This document shows positions 7,743 through 14,074 of a stretch of DNA of 35,377 bases, piece after piece. The position numbers and the translations under genes were made by a program. Each line of letters begins with the position of its first letter. The stretch's first letter is position 1. This stretch comes from Peptoniphilus sp. BV3C26. Lineage in GTDB: Bacteria; Bacillota; Clostridia; Tissierellales; Peptoniphilaceae. The stretch is taken from contig NZ_AWXB01000007.1 of assembly GCF_000478985.1 (NCBI RefSeq), positions 1 through 35,377 of the forward strand, given 5' to 3'. The notes under the pieces were generated by a model. It worked only from the letters and a program-made list of their open reading frames with translations. It did not search any database and was not told the origin of the DNA.

Positions 7743-9563
7743 ATGAAATTAAGAGATGATGTAAGAAATATTGCTATAATTGCTCACGTTGACCACGGCA
7801 AGACAACTCTTGTAGATGCACTTTTAAGGCAATCAGGGGTTTTCAGAAAAAATCAAGCCGTTCAAGAAAGAGTAATGGATTCAAATGATATTGAAAGAGA
7901 AAGAGGGATCACAATTCTCTCTAAAAATACGGCGGTTATGAAAGATGGAATAAAAATTAACATTATAGACACTCCCGGACATGCTGATTTTGGTGGAGAA
8001 GTTGAACGTGTTTTAAAAATGGTTCAAGGTGTTGTATTGTTAGTTGATGCTTTTGAAGGTCCCATGCCTCAAACAAAATTTGTTTTAAAAAAATCTTTTG
8101 AACTTAATCTGCCTGTTGTAGTTTGCATAAATAAAATAGACAGGCCTGATGCAAGACCTAAAGTTGTTATTGACGAGGTTTTAGATTTATTTATAGAACT
8201 TGGAGCAAGCGAAGAAATTCTTGAATGTCCTTTTGTTTTCACTTCTGCAAAGCAGGGAACTGCAAGTCTTGATTTAGATAAACAAGGGGAAGACATGTCA
8301 GTTTTGTTTAAAACTATTATTGATTATATTCCTGCTCCAAAATCTAATGATGATGCACCTTTTCAACTTTTAATTTCGACTATTGACTACAATGATTATG
8401 TGGGAAGAATTGGTATAGGTCGTATTGAAAGAGGAACCATTTCAACTAATGATTCTGCTTTTATTGTGAACGCCTTGGATGAAAATAGAAAAGAGAGAGT
8501 TAAGATCTCAAATATTTATGAATTTGAAGGGCTTAATAGAGTCCAAACAGACACGTCAAGAAGTGGATCTATAGTTGCTGTAACTGGAATCGAAGGAATA
8601 AATATAGGAGATACTATAACAAGTCTTGAAGATCCTACACCACTTGAATTTGTAAAGATTTCAGAACCTACAATTTCTATGAATTTTTCTGTAAATAACT
8701 CTCCTTTTGCAGGAAGAGAAGGAAAATTTTTAACTTCAAGACAAATACGTTCAAGACTTTATAAGGAACTTCAAACAGATGTGTCTTTAAGAGTTGAAGA
8801 TACTGATCAAACGGATTCATTTAAAGTTTCAGGACGTGGAGAACTTCATCTTTCTGTCTTAATTGAAAACATGAGAAGAGAAGGTTATGAATTTCAAGTT
8901 TCAAAACCGGAAGTACTTTTCCACACAGTTAACGGCAAAAAAATGGAACCTATGGAAATAGTTACAATAGATGTTTCAAATGATTTTGTTGGAAGTGTAA
9001 TTGAAAAATTAGGCAGAAGAAAAGGAGAACTTGTAACTATGCAAGAACCTTCAGGGGGATATGCAAGGCTTATATTTAAGATACCTGCAAGAGGTCTTAT
9101 AGGCTATAGGAGCGAGTTTTTAACAGATACTAAGGGTAATGGTATACTAAATTCAATTTTTGATTCCTATGAGCCGTATAAAGGCGATATACCTCGCAGA
9201 GTTGATGCGTCAATTGTATCTTTTGATACTGGAACTGCTTCAGCTTATGGTCTTCACAATGCACAAGACAGGGGAACACTTTTTGTTGAACCGGGAGATG
9301 AAGTTTATGAAGGACAAGTTGTGGGAGAATCACCAAAGGGAGTTGAACTTGAAGTAAGCGTTACAAAGACAAAGAAACAATCAAATGTAAGAGCATCAGG
9401 TTCTGATGAAGCTTTAAAATTATCTCCTGCAAAGCACATGACCTTAGAAGAAGCTTTGGAATTTATTGAAAGTGATGAGCTTATAGAAATTACTCCTCAA
9501 AGTTTTAGAATTAGAAAGAAAATTTTAAATTCACAAACAAGATACAAATCAAAAAAGAAATAA
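7743..9563 (+). CDS. typA: Translational GTPase TypA/BipA
   Basis: TypA is an EF-G-like GTPase that binds the 70S ribosome and aids 50S maturation and stress adaptation. The 606-residue length is normal. G1 is AHVDHGKTT (14-22), the switch I region holds RERGITI, G3 is [14 protein letters not shown] and G4 is NKIDRPDA. They are followed by EF-Tu domain II, EF-G domains III and V, and the TypA-specific C-terminal domain ending in a basic tail. The segments [21 protein letters not shown] and [16 protein letters not shown] are characteristic of BipA. AAGGA precedes ATG 7743. It appears monocistronic, with a terminator only at 9651 beyond an intervening promoter. Confidence 0.97.
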   Translation: MKLRDDVRNIAIIAHVDHGKTTLVDALLRQSGVFRKNQAVQERVMDSNDIERERGITILSKNTAVMKDGIKINIIDTPGHADFGGEVERVLKMVQGVVLLVDAFEGPMPQTKFVLKKSFELNLPVVVCINKIDRPDARPKVVIDEVLDLFIELGASEEILECPFVFTSAKQGTASLDLDKQGEDMSVLFKTIIDYIPAPKSNDDAPFQLLISTIDYNDYVGRIGIGRIERGTISTNDSAFIVNALDENRKERVKISNIYEFEGLNRVQTDTSRSGSIVAVTGIEGINIGDTITSLEDPTPLEFVKISEPTISMNFSVNNSPFAGREGKFLTSRQIRSRLYKELQTDVSLRVEDTDQTDSFKVSGRGELHLSVLIENMRREGYEFQVSKPEVLFHTVNGKKMEPMEIVTIDVSNDFVGSVIEKLGRRKGELVTMQEPSGGYARLIFKIPARGLIGYRSEFLTDTKGNGILNSIFDSYEPYKGDIPRRVDASIVSFDTGTASAYGLHNAQDRGTLFVEPGDEVYEGQVVGESPKGVELEVSVTKTKKQSNVRASGSDEALKLSPAKHMTLEEALEFIESDELIEITPQSFRIRKKILNSQTRYKSKKK

Positions 9564-9577
9564 AGTAACATAATTTA

Positions 9578-9605
9578 TTGAAAAAATTTTTAATAGTGGT
9601 ATAAT
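9578..9605 (+). promoter_or_regulatory. Orphan promoter downstream of typA
   Basis: -35 TTGAAA (9578-9583), a 16-base spacer and -10 TATAAT (9600-9605). The predicted start at about 9612 yields only a 65-70 base RNA before the terminator at 9651-9677. No open reading frame with a ribosome-binding site lies inside it. Confidence 0.6.
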
Positions 9606-9611
9606 TATTTC

Positions 9612-9677
9612 ATGACAAAAAGTCATCCCATAAGTAATACCTAAAATAAAAAACACATCCCATAGGATGTGTTTTTA
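9612..9677 (+). ncRNA. Possible short RNA ending in an intrinsic terminator
   Basis: Starting at the predicted transcription start there is a small hairpin ATGAC-AAAAA-GTCAT (9612-9626). A 24-base single-stranded A-rich stretch follows, then a strong terminator AAACACATCC-CATA-GGATGTGTTT (9651-9674) with a T run. CATCCCATA occurs twice (9624-9632 and 9656-9664), so the 3' terminator arm could pair with either copy. The hairpin at 9651 would also terminate typA read-through. The terminator is secure; treating the whole unit as a dedicated small RNA is speculative. Confidence 0.4.
9651..9677 (+). terminator. Terminator downstream of typA
   Basis: A ten-base-pair stem AAACACATCC/GGATGTGTTT with loop CATA is followed by a T-rich stretch. 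It separates typA and the short orphan unit from the riboswitch-folT unit. Confidence 0.88.
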
Positions 9678-9701
9678 CTTTTTATATAGAATTTATTTTG
9701 T

Positions 9702-9707
9702 TATAAT
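9702..9707 (+). promoter_or_regulatory. -10 box of the riboswitch-folT unit
   Basis: TATAAT at 9702-9707 would start transcription near 9714, about ten bases before the first riboswitch helix at 9725. I see no clear -35 at 16-18 bases upstream, only T-rich sequence near 9680. Confidence 0.45.
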
Positions 9708-9724
9708 AATTTTAGTCTAATTTT

Positions 9725-9822
9725 GTCTAAAGGGTAGGTTATAGATAGAGTAAAGATATGGGACGTTGATCTTTACATAGCAATTTGGCCTTCTATAATC
9801 GCGTTCACTTTCCTCTTTAGGC
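9725..9822 (+). promoter_or_regulatory. Tetrahydrofolate (THF) riboswitch, class I-like
   Basis: The leader folds as P1 (9725-9734 with 9812-9822, one bulged T), P2 (GGTTATAGA 9737-9745 with TCTATAATC 9792-9800) and P3 (GTAAAGAT 9750-9757 with ATCTTTAC 9769-9776). The P3 loop is ATGGGACGTTG. Loop bases GGACGT (9761-9766) can pair with GCGTTC (9801-9806), reproducing the long-range pseudoknot of THF riboswitches, with the expected GTAG at the P1/P2 junction. Pseudoknot bases differ from the usual GGGATGT/GCATCC as compensating changes. The P2-P3 junction is shorter than the textbook aptamer on its 5' side. The downstream gene is a FolT-like folate ECF protein, which matches the known target genes. 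The call rests on my reading of the fold, not a covariance search. Confidence 0.75.
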
Positions 9823-9834
9823 TTTTTAAGGAGG
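9812..9834 (+). promoter_or_regulatory. Alternative hairpin masking the folT ribosome-binding site
   Basis: CCTCTTTA (9812-9819), which is also the 3' strand of riboswitch helix P1, is complementary over eight bases to TAAGGAGG (9827-9834), the folT ribosome-binding site, with one T-G pair. P1 and this hairpin cannot form at once, so this is a plausible translational expression platform. By simple geometry, ligand-stabilised P1 would free the ribosome-binding site. Confidence 0.55.
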
Positions 9835-9839
9835 GTAAA

Positions 9840-10733
9840 ATGAAGACTATTTTTAAAATTTTTATGTATGGACTTTCAGTGTTTTTAACCATGACTGTAA
9901 GTACAGTAACACTAGGGTCTCCTAAGGTTTACTTAGGTATTATTGCGGCACTTATACTTGTATTATTTGCTGCAAGACTGTCGGAAGAAAAATGGGCTGG
10001 TTTTTATGCATCACTTTCCATTGCAATAGGGATTATTTTACAAATAAAACATCCTATATTTGGAAAAATGAAAGCTGAAAAACTTGAGAAGTTAAAGCCC
10101 TTAGTAGAAAACTATCATAATTTTTTAATTAAATATGGTGCTTTAATTGTAATAGGAATTGGAATTATTGCATACTTTATTTCAAAAATTAAAATTGAAA
10201 AAAAAGAATCTACTAAATTCAGAAGCACAAGAACAATAACTTATATGAGCGTATTTATAGCTCTTAGCGTTGTAATTAACACAATGCGTTTTGGAAGCAT
10301 ATCTTTTGGTGGTTTTCCAATTATTTATTCCGGACTTGTCCTTGGTCCAGTGAACGGATTTATAGTTGGAGGAGTATCAGATGTTTTAGCCTTTATAGTA
10401 AGGCCGTCATCAGGGGGATATAATATACTATTTACACTTACCAGTGCTCTTACAGGATTTATTCCTGCTATTATTACAGGATTATTTAAGGACAAATATC
10501 CCAATTACAGATTTTTTTCAGTTTTAATTGGAGTTTTTATAGGTCAAATGATTACTTCTGTAATTATGGCTCCATTTTTTCAATCAATATTATATGGGAA
10601 GAATACATTTTATTACTATGCGGCAAAAGCTTTTATAAAACAAATTGTTTCAATTCCAATTTACAGCGGTTTATTTATTTCTTTAAATGAGTCATTAAAA
10701 AAGAATATTAATTTTAATTTAAGTCGGAAATAA
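9840..10733 (+). CDS. folT: FolT-like ECF transporter S component with extra N-terminal membrane domain
   Basis: The C-terminal half (about residues 130-290) resembles the S component of folate energy-coupling-factor transporters. It has an ITYMSVFIALSVV helix, then SFGGFPIIYSGLVLGPVNGF, VGGVSDVLAFIVRPSSGGYN and FTLTSALTGFIPAIITGL. S components bind the vitamin and share an EcfA-A'-T energising module, which is not encoded here. Folate-type S components are usually 170-190 residues; this one has 297. The extra 130 N-terminal residues contain three to four hydrophobic helices and a charged stretch (about 75-95). ATG 9840 follows GGAGGG. The THF riboswitch upstream independently supports folate specificity. 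Family call is good; substrate is strong inference. Confidence 0.78.
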   Translation: MKTIFKIFMYGLSVFLTMTVSTVTLGSPKVYLGIIAALILVLFAARLSEEKWAGFYASLSIAIGIILQIKHPIFGKMKAEKLEKLKPLVENYHNFLIKYGALIVIGIGIIAYFISKIKIEKKESTKFRSTRTITYMSVFIALSVVINTMRFGSISFGGFPIIYSGLVLGPVNGFIVGGVSDVLAFIVRPSSGGYNILFTLTSALTGFIPAIITGLFKDKYPNYRFFSVLIGVFIGQMITSVIMAPFFQSILYGKNTFYYYAAKAFIKQIVSIPIYSGLFISLNESLKKNINFNLSRK

Positions 10734-10745
10734 TCCGACTTTTTA
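10721..10745 (+). terminator. Terminator overlapping the folT stop
   Basis: AAGTCGGA (10721-10728), loop AATAA, TCCGACTT (10734-10741), then Ts. The stop codon lies in the loop. Confidence 0.85.
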
Positions 10746-10806
10746 TTTTAAAAATAAAAAAAGTTAGGCTTATAAATTTAAGTTAAATAAATTGTAAAGA
10801 TTCTTC

Positions 10807-10835
10807 TTGAAAAGATTTTGCCCTTATGATAACAT
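10807..10835 (+). promoter_or_regulatory. Likely promoter of tRNA-Cys
   Basis: -35 TTGAAA (10807-10812), a 17-base spacer and an imperfect -10 TAACAT (10830-10835), with the tRNA starting 12 bases later. Confidence 0.5.
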
Positions 10836-10847
10836 TTATATTGTTAA

Positions 10848-10921
10848 GGCGACATAGCCAAGTGGTAAGGCACAGGTCTGCAACACCTTTATCACCAGTT
10901 CGAATCTGGTTGTCGCCTCCA
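10848..10921 (+). tRNA. tRNA-Cys (anticodon GCA)
   Basis: Acceptor GGCGACA/TGTCGCC with discriminator T and encoded CCA spans 74 bases. Loop CTGCAAC gives anticodon GCA. The T arm is ACCAG-TTCGAAT-CTGGT. The outermost anticodon-stem pair is C-T (CAGGT/ACCTT), a mismatch where relatives usually have a G-T pair. All other helices are intact. Confidence 0.93.
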
Positions 10922-10922
10922 T

Positions 10923-10951
10923 GGACTGTAAAATTTTACAGTCCTTTTTTT
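10923..10951 (+). terminator. Terminator after tRNA-Cys
   Basis: GGACTGTAA-AATT-TTACAGTCC is a perfect palindrome followed by seven Ts, starting two bases past the tRNA. Confidence 0.9.
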
Positions 10952-10961
10952 ATTTACAAAT

Positions 10962-10991
10962 AAAAAAAGCCTTTATAGGCTTTTATTTTTT
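10962..10991 (-). terminator. Terminator of the leftward regulator gene (bidirectional shape)
   Basis: AAAAGCC (10965-10971), loop TTTATA, GGCTTTT (10978-10984), with A runs and T runs on opposite sides so it works on either strand. It overlaps the stop codon of the leftward gene. Confidence 0.8.
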
Positions 10992-12425
10992 TGGAATCTT
11001 ATAAAATACATCCCAATACTTTTGAAAAACTTTTTCAATGTCGGAAGCATTATATTTTTTACAACAAGAGCTTTCTATCATTTTGTGAAGAATTTCAGAT
11101 ATATTTTTGTGGATTTTTACATCGCTTACTATAGAAATAGGGGAAAGTGACGATTTTAAATTTACTTTCTTAAAATACATATTATTTTCATTTACGAAAA
11201 AGTTAAACTTATCAAGACCTGATGGTTTTAAGAATCGCTCGTCATTAATAATATAAAAGTTAATATTTTTATTGTTTTTCATAGCAAAAATTATATTTTT
11301 AAATTGGTCTTTTATATCTTGAGAATTAAGTTTTAGATTTTTAGAACAGTATAAAATTTCTCCCGTTTCAAAGTAGTTTATAAGAGCAGTTCTTGTAGTT
11401 ATAAAGTCTATTTTTGAGTTTATAAAAAGTTTATCCCATAAAAACTTTATATCTAAGATTTCAGGTCTGTTTACTTCATCTTCAGGATCAAGAGAATTTA
11501 AAATTTTATCAATAAGCGTATTGGGCATTAAAAATTCAAAACCAAAATTTGACAGGAATAAAAACTCATTATCTGAATAAAAATATTTCCTGTAATTTGT
11601 CTTTGCCATTTGCTCTGGTGAAGATAAACTTATAATTTTTTTGAAATTTTTAAATAAATTATTTATGTAAATTGAAAATTCAAAAAGATTTTCCATTTCA
11701 TTTCCATAAGTTATTGTAAAGAAATCCTCATTTTCATTGTTTAAAAGCATATACATTTTATCCTTAATTAAAATTAAGTTGTAATTTATATCTTTATTGT
11801 TTTGGTAAAGTTCTATGTTGATTTTAGAGTTTTCTGTAATTGTTTTTAAAATATCTATTTTATAAAGATTTTCTTTACTGCAAAGTAAATGCAGATTTAT
11901 ATCATTATTTTTTTTAGCTGTATTTTTTATGACATTAAATAAAAGACTTGAATTGGAATTTAATATGTCAAAACTTGCCCAAATGTCAAGATGGTCATTT
12001 TCAAGAATGAGTTTTTCGAAAATATCTTTAAATTCATTTTCAACATTATTATTTTTAAAAATAAAATGGGTATTTGAAGGACTTTCCAAATAAGAATCTG
12101 TATTTGTATAGTCGTAGGCATCATTTAATAATTTATAAATCATTACTTCCAAAGATTTTTCGGTATTTTCTTTTAAAATTTGAGAATTTTTTATATTAAA
12201 AGTCACTAAAAATTCTTGGACCTTTTTTTCTTTTATTAGGGATTTGGAAAATATAGATGAAAGTTTTCCATTAATTTCAGAAATGTTTTTATAAGAAGGC
12301 AATTTTTTTCCACTGTTCCATTTGCTTATATAAGATACATCATAGCCTAAAGAATAAGCTATGCTTGACAACTTAGTATTTGTTAAATTAGTTAAAGTTT
12401 TAAAAACTTGCTTATAAGGCAACAT
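10983..12425 (-). CDS. Large helix-turn-helix regulator with uncharacterised C-terminal sensor region
   Basis: A 480-residue cytosolic protein. Residues 18-43 form an XRE/lambda-repressor-like helix-turn-helix (SIAYSLGYDVSYISKWNSG), in which the YDVSYISKW segment would be the recognition helix. The remaining 430 residues match no effector domain I can name. Residues 130-270 alternate beta strands and helices (LDIWASFDIL, INLHLLCSKENL, NYNLILIKDKMYML), loosely recalling TrmB/PLD-like effector folds without catalytic HKD motifs; this is weak. No membrane helix, receiver or sugar-binding motif is visible. ATG 12425 follows GGGAGG. The gene is divergent from the FAD oxidase-acd-etfBA-lrgAB operon, with an inverted repeat over its own -35 box. 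This suggests autoregulation and control of that operon. Composition is very A+T-rich and Asn/Lys-rich. Confidence 0.75.
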   Translation of the reverse strand: MLPYKQVFKTLTNLTNTKLSSIAYSLGYDVSYISKWNSGKKLPSYKNISEINGKLSSIFSKSLIKEKKVQEFLVTFNIKNSQILKENTEKSLEVMIYKLLNDAYDYTNTDSYLESPSNTHFIFKNNNVENEFKDIFEKLILENDHLDIWASFDILNSNSSLLFNVIKNTAKKNNDINLHLLCSKENLYKIDILKTITENSKINIELYQNNKDINYNLILIKDKMYMLLNNENEDFFTITYGNEMENLFEFSIYINNLFKNFKKIISLSSPEQMAKTNYRKYFYSDNEFLFLSNFGFEFLMPNTLIDKILNSLDPEDEVNRPEILDIKFLWDKLFINSKIDFITTRTALINYFETGEILYCSKNLKLNSQDIKDQFKNIIFAMKNNKNINFYIINDERFLKPSGLDKFNFFVNENNMYFKKVNLKSSLSPISIVSDVKIHKNISEILHKMIESSCCKKYNASDIEKVFQKYWDVFYKIPKK

Positions 12426-12464
12426 ATAAAAAACCTCCCATATTTCCTAAATAAAGATAAGAAA

Positions 12465-12493
12465 ATTATATTGTTTTATTGACTAAAAGTCAA
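12465..12493 (-). promoter_or_regulatory. Promoter of the helix-turn-helix regulator
   Basis: On the minus strand -35 TTGACT (12488-12493), an exact 17-base spacer and -10 TATAAT (12465-12470). This is close to consensus, so the gene should be well expressed unless repressed. Confidence 0.85.
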
Positions 12494-12497
12494 TAAA
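12475..12497. promoter_or_regulatory. Inverted repeat, candidate operator
   Basis: TTTATTGAC-TAAAA-GTCAATAAA is a perfect nine-base inverted repeat covering the -35 box and spacer of the regulator promoter. A smaller palindrome CAAG-A-CTTG follows at 12511-12519, nearer the rightward operon. The position is typical of an autorepressor site. The arms are not followed by a T run in a transcribed region, so a terminator is unlikely. Confidence 0.6.
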
Positions 12498-12526
12498 TGT
12501 ACATATTATTCAAGACTTGTCAAAGA

Positions 12527-12540
12527 TGAAAACGTTAAAA
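12527..12540 (+). promoter_or_regulatory. Possible catabolite-responsive (cre) site
   Basis: TGAAAACGTTAAAA differs at one position from the CcpA-type consensus TGWAANCGNTNWCA. It lies just upstream of and across the -35 region of the 2-hydroxyacid operon. In A+T-rich DNA such matches arise by chance, so support is modest. Confidence 0.35.
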
Positions 12541-12556
12541 TTAAAATCTAAAATTA

Positions 12557-12562
12557 TATAAT
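12557..12562 (+). promoter_or_regulatory. -10 box of the oxidase-etf-lrg operon
   Basis: TATAAT at 12557-12562 is placed about 40 bases before the ATG. The 17-base-spaced -35 position reads GTTAAA, a poor match, which would fit a promoter needing an activator. Confidence 0.45.
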
Positions 12563-12603
12563 ATATACAAGAAAAATTTATTTTTTAATTTGTGGGAGGT
12601 AAT

Positions 12604-14016
12604 ATGGCTAATTATAATTCTGTTACAGAAGAGATAGTTGAACAAATCAAAAAGGCTATCAGTGGTAAAGTTTATGTCGGTGAAGAAATTAATGTTGATT
12701 TCTTTCATGATGAAATGCCAATTTATGGCGAGGGAAGACCAGAACTTGTTGTTGATGTAAAATCAACTGAAGAAGTCGCAAAGGTTGTAAAAATTTGTAA
12801 TGACAATTTAATTCCTGTTGTTCCAAGAGGTGCAGGAACAGGACTTACAGGAGCTGGAGTTGCCATTAATAGTGGTGTAATGCTTAATATGCAAACCATG
12901 AACAAAATTTTGGAATATGATGAAGAAAACATGGTAGTAAAGGTTCAACCAGGAGTGCTTTTAAATGATCTTGCTCAGGATTGTTTAAGCAAGGGATACA
13001 TGTATCCGCCGGATCCAGGTGAAAAGTTTGCAACCTTAGGTGGAAATGTTTCTACAAATGCAGGTGGCATGAGAGCTGTAAAATATGGAACTACAAGAAA
13101 TTATGTAAGGGGAATGGAAGTTGTTCTTCCAAATGGAGAAATAACTTATTTTGGAGCATGTGTATCTAAAACTTCAACGGGCTACTCTTTAAAAGATTTA
13201 ATGATTGGTTCTGAAGGAACTCTTGGAATAATTACTGAACTTACTCTTAAAATTATTCCTGCTCCTAAAGAAACTATTTCACTAATAGTTCCTTATGAAA
13301 AATTAGATGATTGTATTTCAACAATTCCAAAATTATTTAAAGCTTACTTAAATCCACAAGCTATAGAGTTTATGGAAAAAGAAATTGTAAATCTTTCTGA
13401 ACTTTATATTGGAAAATCAACTTTTCCTAAGACAATCGAAGGAATTGATATAGGGGCATATCTTTTAATAACTTTTGACGGTGAAAACGAAGATGATTTA
13501 AACGATATTATTGAACAAGCTGCAGAAGTTCTATTAGATGCAGGAGCAATAGATGTCCTTGTAGCAGATACCCCATCTAAAATTAAAGATGCTTGGGCTG
13601 CAAGATCTTCTTTCTTGGAAGCAATAGAAGCTCAAACAAAACTTTTAGATGAGTGTGATGTAGTTGTACCTATTAACAAGATTGCAGCTTATATAAAATA
13701 TGTAAATGAAAAAGGAAAAGATTTTGACTTTGAAGTTAAAAGTTTTGGACATGCTGGAGATGGAAATTTACACATTTACGCTTGCTCAAACGAAATGGAA
13801 AAAGAAGAATTTTTAAGACAAGTTGAAATTTTTATGAATGATATTTACAAAAAAGCTTATGAATTTGGTGGACAAATTTCAGGAGAACACGGAATAGGCT
13901 TCGGTAAAAAAAGATTCTTAAATATTTTTGAGGGAGATGTAAATACTGAATTAATGAGAGGAATTAAGAAAGCATTTGACCCTAACTTAATTTTAAATCC
14001 CGATAAGGTTATTTAA
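12604..14016 (+). CDS. FAD-binding 2-hydroxyacid oxidoreductase (GlcD / D-lactate dehydrogenase type)
   Basis: A 470-residue flavoenzyme of the vanillyl-alcohol-oxidase fold that oxidises D-2-hydroxyacids such as D-lactate or glycolate to 2-oxoacids. The FAD-binding PP-loop is VPRGAGTGLTGAGV. It is followed by PPDPGEKFATLGGNVSTNAGG and GSEGTLGIITELTLKI. The C-terminal FAD-oxidase domain has KSFGHAGDGNLHIY (catalytic/metal His) and SGEHGIGFGKKRF. ATG 12604 lies behind GGGAGG; a GTG at 12592 overlaps that site and is less likely. It heads an operon with an acyl-CoA dehydrogenase and EtfBA. This matches the Etf-linked lactate dehydrogenases of acetogens, in which the Etf partner lets NAD+ serve as acceptor. 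Exact substrate is not decided by sequence. Confidence 0.88.
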   Translation: MANYNSVTEEIVEQIKKAISGKVYVGEEINVDFFHDEMPIYGEGRPELVVDVKSTEEVAKVVKICNDNLIPVVPRGAGTGLTGAGVAINSGVMLNMQTMNKILEYDEENMVVKVQPGVLLNDLAQDCLSKGYMYPPDPGEKFATLGGNVSTNAGGMRAVKYGTTRNYVRGMEVVLPNGEITYFGACVSKTSTGYSLKDLMIGSEGTLGIITELTLKIIPAPKETISLIVPYEKLDDCISTIPKLFKAYLNPQAIEFMEKEIVNLSELYIGKSTFPKTIEGIDIGAYLLITFDGENEDDLNDIIEQAAEVLLDAGAIDVLVADTPSKIKDAWAARSSFLEAIEAQTKLLDECDVVVPINKIAAYIKYVNEKGKDFDFEVKSFGHAGDGNLHIYACSNEMEKEEFLRQVEIFMNDIYKKAYEFGGQISGEHGIGFGKKRFLNIFEGDVNTELMRGIKKAFDPNLILNPDKVI

Positions 14017-14074
14017 TAAAAATTGTAAAAAAGTTATCTAATTTTAAAATAATAAAATATAAAGGTGGTAAATT

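Noticed and set aside
9130-9357. Alternative-frame open readings on both strands inside typA
   Set aside because: They lie wholly within a full-length conserved GTPase gene, lack ribosome-binding sites and have atypical composition.
9725-9822. Cyclic-di-GMP (GEMM) or preQ1 riboswitch instead of THF
   Set aside because: The GGGACG loop superficially recalls GEMM, but the GNRA-loop and receptor segments and the CACGCACAG start are missing, and no preQ1 pseudoknot tail occurs. The THF helices and pseudoknot fit, as does the gene.
10983-12425. Helix-turn-helix gene as phage repressor or antitoxin
   Set aside because: No integrase, excisionase, toxin or other phage gene is nearby, and 480 residues is far too long for those families. 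It faces a metabolic operon.
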